Origin: Candidatus Acidiferrum typicum
GTDB lineage: Bacteria; Acidobacteriota; Terriglobia; Acidiferrales; UBA7541
NCBI GenBank assembly: GCA_025463055.1
Contig: JAOAPV010000058.1
Location: forward strand, 1 to 51,419
Length of the DNA: 51,419 nt
Direction of reading: 5' to 3'
Both the position numbers and the translations under genes were made by a program. Positions 39,979-50,300 of this stretch are shown piece by piece. The stretch's first letter is position 1. Each line of letters opens with the position of its first letter. The notes under the pieces are model-generated. The model searched no databases and was not told the DNA's origin. It saw nothing but the letters and a program-made list of their open reading frames with translations.

Positions 39979-40679
39979 GAGCGCTTGCGCTAGCGCTGGG
40001 CTGTTTTCTAATCGCGGCTAAGGCAACGATCGCTTGCAGCGTTGTTCAGGTGGTGGAAACTCTCCCATCATCTCCGAATGTGCGCTTGACCGTGTTGAAG
40101 GAAGGTACTCCTCAACAGAACGCGATGATTGTCGTCATCTTGCAAATGAATGCCCAACAAGTCGGCCCCGCGCTAAAGACAGACGCTCGCGGCACCGCCG
40201 AGTTGCGAAACCTGGCTCCGGGAACATACTGCATCACAGCCACGGCCGATCCTAGGCTGGGAGCGGATTTGTGTTTGGATGTATTAAAAGGCCACGATCG
40301 TAAGCGCACCGAATTTTCGTTGAAGCTCGCACCGTTACCACCTCCTCCACCTACCCTTGCGGAGCAGTTAGAACAGGCCGCGAAATCACCGCCAGAAGTA
40401 CAAGCCCGAGAGTTTAAAGGCATTGTGACGGATGTGGTTGGTGCTGCCATTCGAGGTGCCGGGGTTGTGGTGTATGTTTCTCGCTCCGGAGAAAAGCCAA
40501 CCCTGATTAAGCTAGAAGCCGACGAGGATGGACGGTTTTCTATGCCGCTGAATCCCGGAAGGTACGCGGCGGCCTTTCAGTCAACTGGATTTAAGACGCG
40601 CTTTGTCAGTTTTGAAATTGGCCCTGACGAGTCTCAGGCTATTGTGCCCATCGTGTTGCAAATAGGCTCGTGCACGTGA
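39975..40679 (+). CDS. Exported carboxypeptidase-regulatory-like protein
   Basis: A 234-residue exported protein with a signal peptide (MRALALALGCFLIAAKATIA, then CSVV). It is two beta-sandwich modules separated by a proline run (LAPLPPPPPTLAEQLEQAA). Both are of the carboxypeptidase-regulatory/CNA-B type: DARGTAELRNLAPGTYCITA and DEDGRFSMPLNPGRYAAAFQ are equivalent turns. The ATG overlaps the carA stop, so it is coupled to carA, yet it has no role in carbamoyl-phosphate synthesis that I can see. A single cysteine near the signal end is not a clear lipobox. Confidence 0.75.
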   Translation: MRALALALGCFLIAAKATIACSVVQVVETLPSSPNVRLTVLKEGTPQQNAMIVVILQMNAQQVGPALKTDARGTAELRNLAPGTYCITATADPRLGADLCLDVLKGHDRKRTEFSLKLAPLPPPPPTLAEQLEQAAKSPPEVQAREFKGIVTDVVGAAIRGAGVVVYVSRSGEKPTLIKLEADEDGRFSMPLNPGRYAAAFQSTGFKTRFVSFEIGPDESQAIVPIVLQIGSCT

Positions 40680-40717
40680 CGATCCTCCGATCTGATCTGA
40701 AGGATTTTGATTAACCT

Positions 40718-43700
40718 ATGCCGAAGCGTAAAGACATAAAGAAAATCCTGATTATCGGGTCGGGGCCCATTGTTATTGGGCAGGCTTGTGAGTTTGACTA
40801 CTCCGGGGCGCAGGCTTGCAAGGCCCTGCGGGCGGAGGGCTACAAAGTCATCCTGGTGAACTCCAACCCGGCGACGATCATGACTGATCCGGAGCTCGCG
40901 AACCGCACCTACGTCGAGCCGCTGACCAAGGAATATCTCGAGGAAATTATTGCGAAGGAAAAGCCGGATGCGTTGCTGCCCACCGTTGGCGGGCAGACGG
41001 CGCTGAATCTTGCCGTGGAATTGAGCGAAAGTGGGATTCTCGAAAAATACAAAGTGGAGATGATTGGCGCATCGCTGCGCGCGATCAAAGTCGCGGAAGA
41101 CCGCCTGTGGTTCAAGGACGCCTGCCGCAAGATTGGGCTGGAAGTGCCGGCGTCGGCGCTGGTGAACAACGCGCAGGATGCTCTTCGGCTCTGCGATCAG
41201 CTCGGATTTCCGCTGGTGATTCGGCCTTCGTTCACGCTGGGCGGAACCGGCGGCTCGATTGCTTACAATCGCGAGGAATTTGGCGAGGCTATTGCGCACG
41301 CGCTGGACATGAGCCCCGTGCACGAGGCGCTTGTGGAAGAGTCGGTGCTCGGCTGGAAGGAATACGAGCTGGAAGTGATGCGCGATTTTCGCGACAACTT
41401 CGTGGTTATCTGCACGATTGAAAATTTCGACCCCATGGGCGTACACACCGGCGACTCCATTACCGTGGCGCCCGCGCAGACGCTGACGGACAAGGAATTT
41501 CAGCGCATGCGCGATGCGGCGGCGGCGATTATTCGCGAGGTGGGTGTTGAAACGGGCGGGTCGAACGTGCAGTTTGCTATTAACCCGGAAAATGGCCGCA
41601 TGGTTGTGATCGAGATGAACCCGCGCGTTTCGCGCAGCTCCGCGCTGGCCAGCAAGGCGACTGGATTCCCGATTGCGAAGATTGCCGCGCGTCTGGCTGT
41701 CGGAATGTCCCTGGACGAAATTCCCAACGACATCACGAAGAAGACTCCGGCGTGCTTTGAGCCAACGATCGATTACGTGGTGGTGAAAATCCCCAAATGG
41801 CAGTTTGAGAAATTTCCCGGTGCGGACACCACGCTCGGCACGCAGATGAAATCCGTCGGCGAAGTGATGGCCATCGGGCGCACATTCAAAGAGGCGCTGC
41901 AGAAGGGGATTCGCTCGCTTGAGCCACACACTCCGTGGCGCGCACCGGCAGAGACGCCGGATTCGTTGCTTCGCGAGAAATTATCGACCCCGCGACCAGA
42001 TCGCATTCACTGGCTGCTCACCGCCGTGGAGCGCGGGTTGCACGCGGAAGAGATTTGCGAGCTGACGAAAATCGATCCCTGGTTCATTCACCAGCTTGAA
42101 GAGCTGAATGCCATGAACCGCCGCGCCGCTGGTGTAACGGTTGAGACTGCATCCAAGGAATTGCTGCGCGAAGTAAAGCGTCACGGAACCAGCGACGAAT
42201 ATTTGGCTCAGATTTGGAAGACGACCCCGGCGGCGGTGCGCTTGCAACGCGCGCGTTATGGCGTTGCGCCAGTTTTTAAGCGCGTCGATACCTGCGCCGC
42301 GGAATTTGAGTCCTTCACTCCATATATGTATTCGACGTACGAGGACGAAGACGAATCGGACCCGCAAGCACGGCCTAAGATCATGATTTTAGGCAGCGGC
42401 CCGAATCGCATCGGGCAGGGAATCGAATTCGATTATTGCTGCTGCCACGCTTCGTTTGCTTTACGCGAAGACGGCTACGAAACCATCATGGTGAATTGCA
42501 ATCCGGAAACGGTTTCGACGGATTACGACACCTCCGATCGTTTGTACTTCGAGCCGCTGACGCTGGAAGACGTTTTGGCGATTGTCGAGCGCGAAAAACC
42601 GCAAGGCGTGATCGTGCAATTCGGTGGGCAAACCCCGCTCAATCTCGCGCTGGAGTTGAAGCGTAATGGCGTGCCGATTATTGGCACGTCGCCAGAATCG
42701 ATCGACCTTGCCGAAGATCGCCGCCGTTTTGGCCGCTTGCTCGATGAACTGAAAATTCCGCAGCCGCGCAACGCCACTGCATTAATTCCGGAAGAAGCGG
42801 CGCGCGTCGCGGGAGAGATTGGTCTGCCAGTTTTAGTGCGGCCGAGTTACGTGCTAGGCGGGCGCGCGATGGTCATCGCTTACGACGTCAACACCGTACA
42901 GGAGTATGTGGCGCAGGCGGCGATGATGGGGCCGGCGCGTCCCGTCCTGATTGACCAATTTTTGGAAGAGGCGACGGAAGTTGACGTCGATGCGCTCGCC
43001 GACGGCACGGATGTTGTGATCGGCGGAATTATGGAGCACATTGAGGAGGCCGGCGTGCATTCCGGCGATTCCTCCTGCGTGCTGCCGCCGGTGAGCTTGA
43101 CGCCGGCGATGCTGGACTCCATTCGCGAATACACGAAGCGGCTGGCGCTGGCGCTGAAAGTTGTCGGGCTGATGAATGTGCAGTACGCGATCCAGCGCGA
43201 CACGGTGTATGTGCTGGAAGTGAATCCGCGTGCATCGCGAACAGTGCCCTACGTGAGCAAGGCTACTGGAGTGCCGCTGGCGAAAGTGGCGGCGCGTTTG
43301 ATGGCGGGGAAGAAATTGGCGGATATGGATTTGCCGTTGGTGCGGCACGACGGCGTTTCGGAAATTGCCGTGCACGATTTTTATTCCGTAAAGTCGCCGG
43401 TGTTTCCGTTCAACAAGTTCCGCGGCGTCGACACGATTCTGGGGCCGGAGATGCGCTCCACCGGCGAAGTCATGGGCATTTCCAGTTCGTATGGGCAAGC
43501 GTTCGCGAAAGCACAGCTTGCGGCAGGGCAACGCTTGCCGCGCAAAGGTACCGTATTTCTTAGCGTGAACGATCGTGATAAGAGGCACGTCGGGCCGCTC
43601 GGCAAGGACTTGCAGGATCTTGGCTTCCGGCTGCTGGCTACGCGCGGAACGTACTCGGCCTTAGAGGCTGCGGGCGTGCACGCAGAATCGGTTTTTAAAG

Positions 43701-43981
43701 TGAATGAAGGCCGGCCGAACATTGTGGATTTGGTGAAGACGGGGAAAATCGATTTGATCATTAACACGCCGCTGGGCCGCGAATCGTTCTATGACGAGAA
43801 ATCGATTCGGCGCGCCGCGATTCGCTACAATATTCCTTGCATCACTACGCTGGCGGCGGCACACGCCGCGGCGCGCGGGATTCGGGCGCTGGTGGAGCAG
43901 AAGACGGAGGTCGCGGCGCTGCAGGATTTGCATAAACGCAAAGTCGCGGCTTCGGGCGCGGCAACCGAGGCGGGAGATTAA
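40718..43981 (+). CDS. carB: Carbamoyl-phosphate synthase, large subunit CarB
   Basis: A 1087-residue large subunit that makes carbamoyl phosphate from bicarbonate, ammonia and two ATP. It contains the usual duplicated halves: the first begins [20 protein letters not shown] and the second [20 protein letters not shown]; each has an ATP-grasp domain with a [12 protein letters not shown] or [12 protein letters not shown] metal motif. The C-terminal MGS-like regulatory domain (about 945-1087) usually binds UMP or other effectors. The length is normal. It follows carA but with an exported-protein gene between, so the subunits are not directly coupled. Confidence 0.97.
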   Translation: MPKRKDIKKILIIGSGPIVIGQACEFDYSGAQACKALRAEGYKVILVNSNPATIMTDPELANRTYVEPLTKEYLEEIIAKEKPDALLPTVGGQTALNLAVELSESGILEKYKVEMIGASLRAIKVAEDRLWFKDACRKIGLEVPASALVNNAQDALRLCDQLGFPLVIRPSFTLGGTGGSIAYNREEFGEAIAHALDMSPVHEALVEESVLGWKEYELEVMRDFRDNFVVICTIENFDPMGVHTGDSITVAPAQTLTDKEFQRMRDAAAAIIREVGVETGGSNVQFAINPENGRMVVIEMNPRVSRSSALASKATGFPIAKIAARLAVGMSLDEIPNDITKKTPACFEPTIDYVVVKIPKWQFEKFPGADTTLGTQMKSVGEVMAIGRTFKEALQKGIRSLEPHTPWRAPAETPDSLLREKLSTPRPDRIHWLLTAVERGLHAEEICELTKIDPWFIHQLEELNAMNRRAAGVTVETASKELLREVKRHGTSDEYLAQIWKTTPAAVRLQRARYGVAPVFKRVDTCAAEFESFTPYMYSTYEDEDESDPQARPKIMILGSGPNRIGQGIEFDYCCCHASFALREDGYETIMVNCNPETVSTDYDTSDRLYFEPLTLEDVLAIVEREKPQGVIVQFGGQTPLNLALELKRNGVPIIGTSPESIDLAEDRRRFGRLLDELKIPQPRNATALIPEEAARVAGEIGLPVLVRPSYVLGGRAMVIAYDVNTVQEYVAQAAMMGPARPVLIDQFLEEATEVDVDALADGTDVVIGGIMEHIEEAGVHSGDSSCVLPPVSLTPAMLDSIREYTKRLALALKVVGLMNVQYAIQRDTVYVLEVNPRASRTVPYVSKATGVPLAKVAARLMAGKKLADMDLPLVRHDGVSEIAVHDFYSVKSPVFPFNKFRGVDTILGPEMRSTGEVMGISSSYGQAFAKAQLAAGQRLPRKGTVFLSVNDRDKRHVGPLGKDLQDLGFRLLATRGTYSALEAAGVHAESVFKVNEGRPNIVDLVKTGKIDLIINTPLGRESFYDEKSIRRAAIRYNIPCITTLAAAHAAARGIRALVEQKTEVAALQDLHKRKVAASGAATEAGD

Positions 43982-43984
43982 GCC

Positions 43985-44881
43985 ATGGATTTCAGCGGAG
44001 TGTTTGCGGCGCTGACTACACCGTTTGCGGCGGACGATTCTGTCGCGATCGCACACCTGAAGCAAAATATTCAACGCTACAACGCAACGGGGCTAGCGGG
44101 TTACGCCGTGCAGGGCTCGACCGGCGAATCGGTGCTGCTGTCGCGCGCGGAATGGGACAGCGTGCTGGTTGCGGCGAAGGAAGCGGCGAGTCCGCAGAAG
44201 AAGTTGCTGGCTGGAACGGGAGTCGAGTCCACCGCGGAAACGATTTCGCGCACCAAGCGAGCTGCTGATCTGGGATATCACGCGGCGCTGGTGAAGACGC
44301 CGTATTACTACAAACCTGTTTACAAGCCGGATGTTTTTATTGCGCATTACCGGTGCGTGGCGGACGCTTCGCCGATTCCGGTGCTGCTGTATTCCGTGCC
44401 ACAATTCACGGGGATTTCGCTGGAAGCGCCAGAAGTAGCGGTGCTGGCTGAGCACCCGAATATTGTCGGAATCAAGGAGAGTTCCGGACATGTGCAGCGC
44501 GTCGGAGAAATGATTGCGGCGGCGCCGGCTTCCTTCCAGGTTTTGACTGGCGGCGCGGGCGTGTTGCTGCCGTCGCTTACGGTTGGCGCAAAAGGCGCGA
44601 TTCTGGCGCTGGCGAGCGCGTTGCCGGAAAAATGCTCGGAGCTTTATGAGTTGACGCGACGCGGGCAGTTGGAAACCGCGCGCGAGCTGCAGAAGAAGTT
44701 GCTCCGCGCGTCGAAACTGATCGTGTCGGAGTTCGGCATTGCTGGCGTAAAGTTCGTGATGGACCAGCGTGGGTATTACGGCGGACTGCCGCGCTTGCCG
44801 CTGCTGCCGCTCGCGGATGCCGCCAAAATACGCGTGCTGGAATTGCTCGCTGCTCTTGAGCCTGCGGCTGCGCGAGCTTGA
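43985..44881 (+). CDS. DHDPS/HOGA-superfamily aldolase
   Basis: A 298-residue aldolase of the dihydrodipicolinate-synthase superfamily. GSTGES (44-49), Y136 (YSVP) and the Schiff-base lysine K164 (GIKESSG) are intact. The Arg that binds aspartate-semialdehyde in true DapA (YNVPGRTG) is replaced: here the segment reads YSVPQFTG. So a 4-hydroxy-2-oxoglutarate-aldolase-like or related keto-acid aldolase is more likely than DapA. It starts 3 nt after carB, so the two are cotranscribed and tightly packed. The carB-aldolase link could mean a shared pyrimidine/proline/arginine context, but this is inference. Confidence 0.85.
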   Translation: MDFSGVFAALTTPFAADDSVAIAHLKQNIQRYNATGLAGYAVQGSTGESVLLSRAEWDSVLVAAKEAASPQKKLLAGTGVESTAETISRTKRAADLGYHAALVKTPYYYKPVYKPDVFIAHYRCVADASPIPVLLYSVPQFTGISLEAPEVAVLAEHPNIVGIKESSGHVQRVGEMIAAAPASFQVLTGGAGVLLPSLTVGAKGAILALASALPEKCSELYELTRRGQLETARELQKKLLRASKLIVSEFGIAGVKFVMDQRGYYGGLPRLPLLPLADAAKIRVLELLAALEPAAARA

Positions 44882-44970
44882 AGACCAGGCCTAAAGCTAT
44901 TTCTCGCGTGAACTTTTCGCACTGTCTTAAGGCGCTGGTCCCCTTGCTGATGTCAGGACTTCCACTGCGG

Positions 44971-45009
44971 TAGCGCTCGCTTTGCTCGCTAGCCGGGCTC
45001 AAGCCCGGC
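44971..45009. repeat. REP-like palindromes between aldolase and bshC
   Basis: A TAGCG/CGCTA pair around CTCGCTTTGCT is followed directly by an 18-bp palindrome, GCCGGGCT/AGCCCGGC with a CA loop (44992-45009). About 20 bp further, a GCGCTAAAGC motif echoes the hairpins at 4610. The 295-bp gap otherwise holds no gene I can see. Confidence 0.5.
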
Positions 45010-45176
45010 CTTTACACTGGGATGCGCTAAAGCACACCTCTACAACGGCGGGTCGCGGCAATCGCTGCTTGGGGCGCTACCGTTTGTAGGCCGTGTTCGT
45101 CAAATCGGGGGTGCCGCGACGGCGCACTCGGCCCTGCTTGGTGTCACCAAAGAGCGTGTGTATCATCTAACTGCCC

Positions 45177-46790
45177 ATGGGCTGTGTCTCTATTCCTTTC
45201 CGGCGCCTGCCCCACCAGCCTAAGCTGTTTGTCCGCCTTGTTGATGACTATTCCGGTGTGAAGCAGTTTTATCCGCATGCCCCGAATATGGATGCGGTGA
45301 AGCGAGTTGCGTCTAGCCTCGAATACCCGGCGGAGCGGCGCCGTCAAGTTGCGGGAATTTTGCGTGACCAGAATTCCAGCTTCGGCGCGAGTGACGCGGC
45401 GATGCGCAATCTCGAGAAACTGGAGCGCGGCGCGGTCGCTGTGGTGAGCGGACAGCAGGTTGGTTTGTTTGGTGGCCCGGCGTATGCCGTCTACAAGGCG
45501 CTCACCGCGATCCGGCTGGCTGAGGAGCTTAGTGAAGCGGGCATTCCGGCTGTGCCGATTTTCTGGATGGCGACCGAGGATCACGATCTTGACGAAGTGC
45601 GTCATGTCACCTGGTTTGAGTCCGGAAAGCTGACGCGCTTTGAGCTTCCGGCGGATGCGGCGGCTGGGCGGCCGGTCGGTCAGGTGCGGCTCGGAACTCC
45701 AATTGAGGAGAGTGTGAAGAAGGCGATTGGACTGCTTTCCGGGCCGGCCAGTGAAACGATTTCGCAGGCTTTGGAACAGAGCTATACGCCTGGGGAAACT
45801 TATGGCAGCGCCTTCGGTAAATTGTTTGCGCGGCTGTTTGCGGAGCAGGGACTGATTTTGCTTGATCCGCTGGATGCGCGGCTGCATCGCATCGCGGCGC
45901 CGCTTTACCAAAAGGCGATCGAAGATCGCGACGAACTGAATAAAAAGCTTTTGCAGCGCGGCGCGGAGTTGGAGCGCGCAGGTTATGACGCGCAGGTGAA
46001 GGTGACCGCGAAGAGCACGTTGCTTTTTACGATTCGCGATGGCGTGCGGCAGCCCGTGGTGGCGAGCAATTCGCATTTCAAAAGCGGAGACACTACCTGG
46101 ACGCGCGAAGAGGCGCTGCGCCTGGTGGATGCGTCGCCGGAAATGTTCAGCGCGAATGCGTTGTTCCGGCCGGTGGTGCAGGACTATCTTTTGCCGACGG
46201 CGGCGTACCTTGGCGGGCCGGCCGAGATTGCGTATTTCGCGCAATCGTCCGTGATTTACGAGCGATTGCTTGGACGCATGCCGGTGATTTTGCCGCGCGC
46301 GGGGTTCACGATTCTGGATGCGAAGGCGGAAAAGCTTTTGCAGAAGTACGGTCTTTGTATCGAGAATCTTTGGGCCGGTCCGCAGGAACTGCGGCGGAAG
46401 CTGGAATCGGTTTCGGTGCCTCCTGCGCTCTCCGAGAATTTCGATCGCGACCAGGCACAGGTGGAGAGCACGCTGGCCGAGCTTGGAGCGCAGATCGAGA
46501 AATTGGATCCGACGCTGGGCGGCGCGGTGACCACGGCGCGCAACAAGATCGCGTTTCAACTGGAGAAACTGCGGCGTAAAACGGGCCGGGCGCTGGACCA
46601 GAAAACCGGGTTGCTGAGCGACCACGAGCGGTTTCTCGAAAATCTTCTCTATCCCAACAAGTCATTGCAATCGCGGGAGCTGTGCTTCCTGCCGTTTCTG
46701 GCGCGGTGGGGCATGGAAGGGCTTAGCGAACTGCAGAAGCTCTCCGGAAGTGACACCTTGGGCGAGCATCGGATTGTGCGGATTCCTTAG
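45177..46790 (+). CDS. bshC: Bacillithiol biosynthesis cysteine-adding enzyme BshC
   Basis: A 537-residue BshC, which adds cysteine to GlcN-malate in the last step of making bacillithiol, a low-molecular-weight thiol. The Rossmann-like core has VVSGQQVGLFGGPAYAVYKA and the following PIFWMATEDHDLDEVRHV. A long coiled coil (about residues 400-490) is a known feature of the family. Length matches known BshC. Some bacteria make bacillithiol for redox and metal homeostasis; bshA and bshB are not in this window. The start is ATG 45177; a late internal start would lose the N-terminal region. Confidence 0.93.
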   Translation: MGCVSIPFRRLPHQPKLFVRLVDDYSGVKQFYPHAPNMDAVKRVASSLEYPAERRRQVAGILRDQNSSFGASDAAMRNLEKLERGAVAVVSGQQVGLFGGPAYAVYKALTAIRLAEELSEAGIPAVPIFWMATEDHDLDEVRHVTWFESGKLTRFELPADAAAGRPVGQVRLGTPIEESVKKAIGLLSGPASETISQALEQSYTPGETYGSAFGKLFARLFAEQGLILLDPLDARLHRIAAPLYQKAIEDRDELNKKLLQRGAELERAGYDAQVKVTAKSTLLFTIRDGVRQPVVASNSHFKSGDTTWTREEALRLVDASPEMFSANALFRPVVQDYLLPTAAYLGGPAEIAYFAQSSVIYERLLGRMPVILPRAGFTILDAKAEKLLQKYGLCIENLWAGPQELRRKLESVSVPPALSENFDRDQAQVESTLAELGAQIEKLDPTLGGAVTTARNKIAFQLEKLRRKTGRALDQKTGLLSDHERFLENLLYPNKSLQSRELCFLPFLARWGMEGLSELQKLSGSDTLGEHRIVRIP

Positions 46791-46817
46791 GCCTACCCCC
46801 TCCCCCGGGTTTTGCAT

Positions 46818-46888
46818 AAGTGTTCATTCTAAAGGTAGTTAAAGTCCTTTGTTTTGATACACTTCTGCAAGTGTTCATTCTAAAGGTA
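46818..46888. repeat. 20-bp direct repeat, two copies
   Basis: AAGTGTTCATTCTAAAGGTA occurs at 46818-46837 and again at 46869-46888, 51 bp apart start to start. Each copy follows a TGCA-type context. This is too exact to be chance and too short for a mobile element; it could be a binding site or duplicated relic. Confidence 0.7.
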
Positions 46889-47243
46889 CTTGCATTTCCT
46901 CTTGGCCGCCGGAAGACCGGAAGAGAAGGAGCGGCCGTTCGGTGCGGCGCCAGTAGATAAGAGTGGCTGCCGGTAAACGAGAAAACGGGAAAATGGCTGC
47001 GGAGGCTGGAGCGCGATGTTCACGGCCGAGCCCACTCTACGTCACTCGGGGTAAAAAGTAGCAGGAGGGGTACGCCGGGACAACTGGTCGGAGGTGCGGT
47101 TGAGGGACAGGCGGTCGATTTCGCAAACGTGCGGAAAACATCCGGTCTATCCCCGATGTTCCCCGCAATCCGCCACCGGCTCGCCGCTCAGCAACGCCGC
47201 AGATTGATCCCGTTTGTGTTTCTGGCAAACCCAAGTCAAAGAC

Positions 47244-47274
47244 CCAACACGCAAAATCGGCGTAAGGGGCACCC
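47244..47274. repeat. REP-like palindrome, family 1, degraded copy 3
   Basis: CCAACACGC followed by AAAATCG and GCGTAAGGGGCACCC. It matches the loop, left arm and downstream GGCACCC of the copies at 4011 and 4720, but the right arm has lost pairing bases. Confidence 0.5.
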
Positions 47275-47380
47275 GGCGAGTCAGCCTCCATCAGCGCGTT
47301 ATCGTGTAAGTCAGATTAGCGGTGCCGCCACTTTGTTTTGTGGCGTAGCCGCCATTCCTCGATCGCGGTCTGTGTGTCGC

Positions 47381-50300
47381 TTAATGCACGAAGTTTCCGC
47401 CGACGAGGACGATTTGCCCGGCATCGGTGTTGAAGGCCAAACCGCTCTGTCCCCATCGAATCACACGGAGCGGGGTGCCAGCGACATTTGGAATGACGAT
47501 CGAAGCGATGAGAGTAAACGTGTTCAAATTGAACGAGCTAATGGTCACCGACGAGTTTCCCGTACTTGCGGCAAAGAAGCCCTCATTCAAGTTCGAGTCC
47601 GGCACCATGATGGGAGCAGGCAAGCCTGTGAGGGGGAAGGTCCCTAGCGAGGCTCCGGTCGAAGGATTTACAACGTGCCCGTCATCGGAATAGATGAGTT
47701 TGGTCCCGGCATCGAAGTGAATTTCGTTCCCAAAACTAGAAAACGTATTTGGATAATCGCTTGCCAGCACCACGCCAGTCGAATTTACGGATAAAGCGTA
47801 AAAATCAAAGCCTGTGTCTTCATTGTTGGCCGCGTATAGGGTAGTCGCATCCGAGCCCCACTGAAGTGAATCGTACAACACGCTGCCGCCCCCACCGGGC
47901 CCGAAGCCTTTGGCAATCGTGGGTCTCATCGTGGCGTCGTCGAAAATACTTATCCCCTCGATCGCCGCCGGACTAGAGTTGAATGACCCGGAAGTGACAG
48001 CCGTTGTACGTGGAGCTCCCGGTGCCACCTGCAGATCCAGAGTGAAATAGGGGCCTTGAGTTGGACTTGTTGGGAGCGGATACAGGATATCTCTCGCCAG
48101 AGTTGGCAGGGTGAAGCGCTGCACGGAGGACAATCCGTCGATTCCGGCATAAAGAAACTGGCCGTCGTCCGAAATGGCTATGACATTCGGATTGCTCCCC
48201 GCGTATTGTGTCCCGACGATTTGCGTCGTAGACGGATCGAGGACAGCGATGGTATTCCCGTTGGGATTCGTGTTCGGCACTGAGAGATAGAAAAACTGGT
48301 CAACGGGATCGAACACGATGTCTTTGGAAGCCTGATTCACAATTTGTACCGCGAAGCCAGTTCCCGCTGAACTAGTTCCTCCGCTGGCACCGACGAAAAA
48401 GGACGAGGCACTCGAACTCCCACCGGTGGCCGGAGGGTTGGCGACTGTAATGCTGGCTGTACCCGGAGTGAGAATGTCGCTTGCGGGAATCGCCGCCTGC
48501 AGTTGCGTGCTGGAAACAAACGTCGTGGCAAGCGAGCTGCCGTTGAATTGTACGACCGCGGCTGGATCAAATTGCGTGCCAGTCACGGTTAGCGAAACGG
48601 CTGCGCCGCCAGCAATCGCTGAGCTAGGAAATAGAGATGTTATTGTAGGAGCGTTCGCTGCCGGAGTTGGCGGAGTCGCCGGGGTTGGGGGAGGAGTCTG
48701 GATGAAAGCGGGCGCCGGGCCGACAAAATTTCCTCCGACCAAAAAGACTTGGCCGCCTCCGTTGGCGTCCCTGCTGATGAATGCAAGCCCATTTTGGCCC
48801 CAGCGAATCAGACGGGATAACGTTCCTGTGGCGGTAGGGACGGTTACAGAGCCAATCGGCGTGAAGTGCGTAAGATCGAACGATCGAATTGTTGCCCCGG
48901 TCCCCGACCCCCCACTTAGGAAGAAAGCAATGTTCAAACTTGAATCCACAACCACGGGACCCACAGCATTGAAGTTTCCGACCGGTTGGCCGGTGGAAGG
49001 ATTGATTACGTGGCCCTCATCCGCATAGACGAGATTTGTGCCGGGATCGAAGTGAATTCTATTCGCGAAACTGGTGAACACACGTCGAAAATCCTGATTC
49101 AGACTAACCCCGCCCGAGTTCACCGATAATTCATAGAAGTCAAAACCACTGCTTTCGTTGTTGGCCGCGAAGAGTGCAGTGGCATCCGCCCCCCACTGAA
49201 TCGAGCCGAACAGGTCGGCTCCTCCTGGGGCCTTTACCGCTCTCGGAGTGGCGTCATCAAAGATTGTAATTCCGCCTTGCGCCGCGGGGCTGCCGTTATT
49301 GCCGAGCGTAACGGCAGTGGTGTGCGGCGCGCCCGGCGCGACCTGTAAGTCGAGAGCAAAGTACGGGCCCAAAGAGCCTGAGCCGAGCGCATAGCTGATA
49401 TCCGGTGCGAGGCCGGGCAGGGTGAATCGCTGGACGGAAGCGGCGCCGTCCACCCCCGCATACAGAAACTGGCTGTCGTCGGATATGGCCAGCACATTTG
49501 GATTGCTTCCCGCCGGCTGAGCCGAGGTAATCGTGGCAGCCGCGGGGTCGAGGACGGAAATCGTGTTTGGGTTGCTGGTTGCAGTCCCGGAGACGGAGAG
49601 ATAGAACACCTGGTTTTTCGGATCGTAGACAATGTCTTGGGCTGCTTGATTTACAGCATACGTCGCAAAATTGCTCCCCCCACTTGTGCCAATCAGAAAT
49701 GCTGACGCACTCGATATAGCACCGCCGGGCCCAGGGTTGGAAACGGTGACCTTCGCAAGTCCCGCACTCGCAATGTCTGACGGCGTAATTGTCGCTTGCA
49801 ATTGCGTGCTCGAGACAAATGCCGTTGTTCGCGGATTTCCGCTCCACTGAATCACCGACGAGGGTACGAAGTTTATTCCGTTCACCAGCAGGGTGAACCC
49901 TGACCTTCCCGCCAGCGCCGAACTTGGATTCAAACTGGCGATGCTGGGCGGTGGCACCGTGACTGTATAAGTCACCCCGTTGCTTGCCACTCCGCCTACG
50001 GTGACCACCACGGTTCCAGTGCTCGCCCCGGCTGGTACGGACGCGACGATACTCGTGGCGCTCCAACCGGACGCGATTGTCGGCGTTCCGCTGAATGACA
50101 CTGTGCTTGTGCCCTGCGATGACCCAAAGTTGTTGCCGCTGATTGTGAGCGAAGTGCCCACAGGGCCGAACGTGGGGCTAAGACTGCTGATAGTTGGGCC
50201 GCTGGTTCCGCTGTTGCCTGGCTTGAAAGCGGCTAGAATCGCTCCCCACTGGTCCGACGCAGCGAGATTCGCGCTGGCGGAAGCGATTCCCGCTGGGGAC

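Larger units (their letters stand above)
46791..47380. other. Gene-poor stretch with direct and REP-like repeats
   Basis: About 590 bp between convergent genes. Several reverse or forward frames pass through, but none has a family likeness or a good start. Two repeat types are present and annotated separately. Confidence 0.45.

Noticed and set aside
40634-41929. Long reverse frame over the start of carB
   Set aside because: It is histidine/arginine-rich with no family likeness; carB on the plus strand is unmistakable.
45144-46625. Long reverse frame over bshC
   Set aside because: Arginine-rich and without conserved motifs; the plus strand encodes full-length BshC.
47037-47647. Frames in the gap before the giant surface protein
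   Set aside because: They read through a REP-like element and into the neighbouring gene, with no conserved motif.
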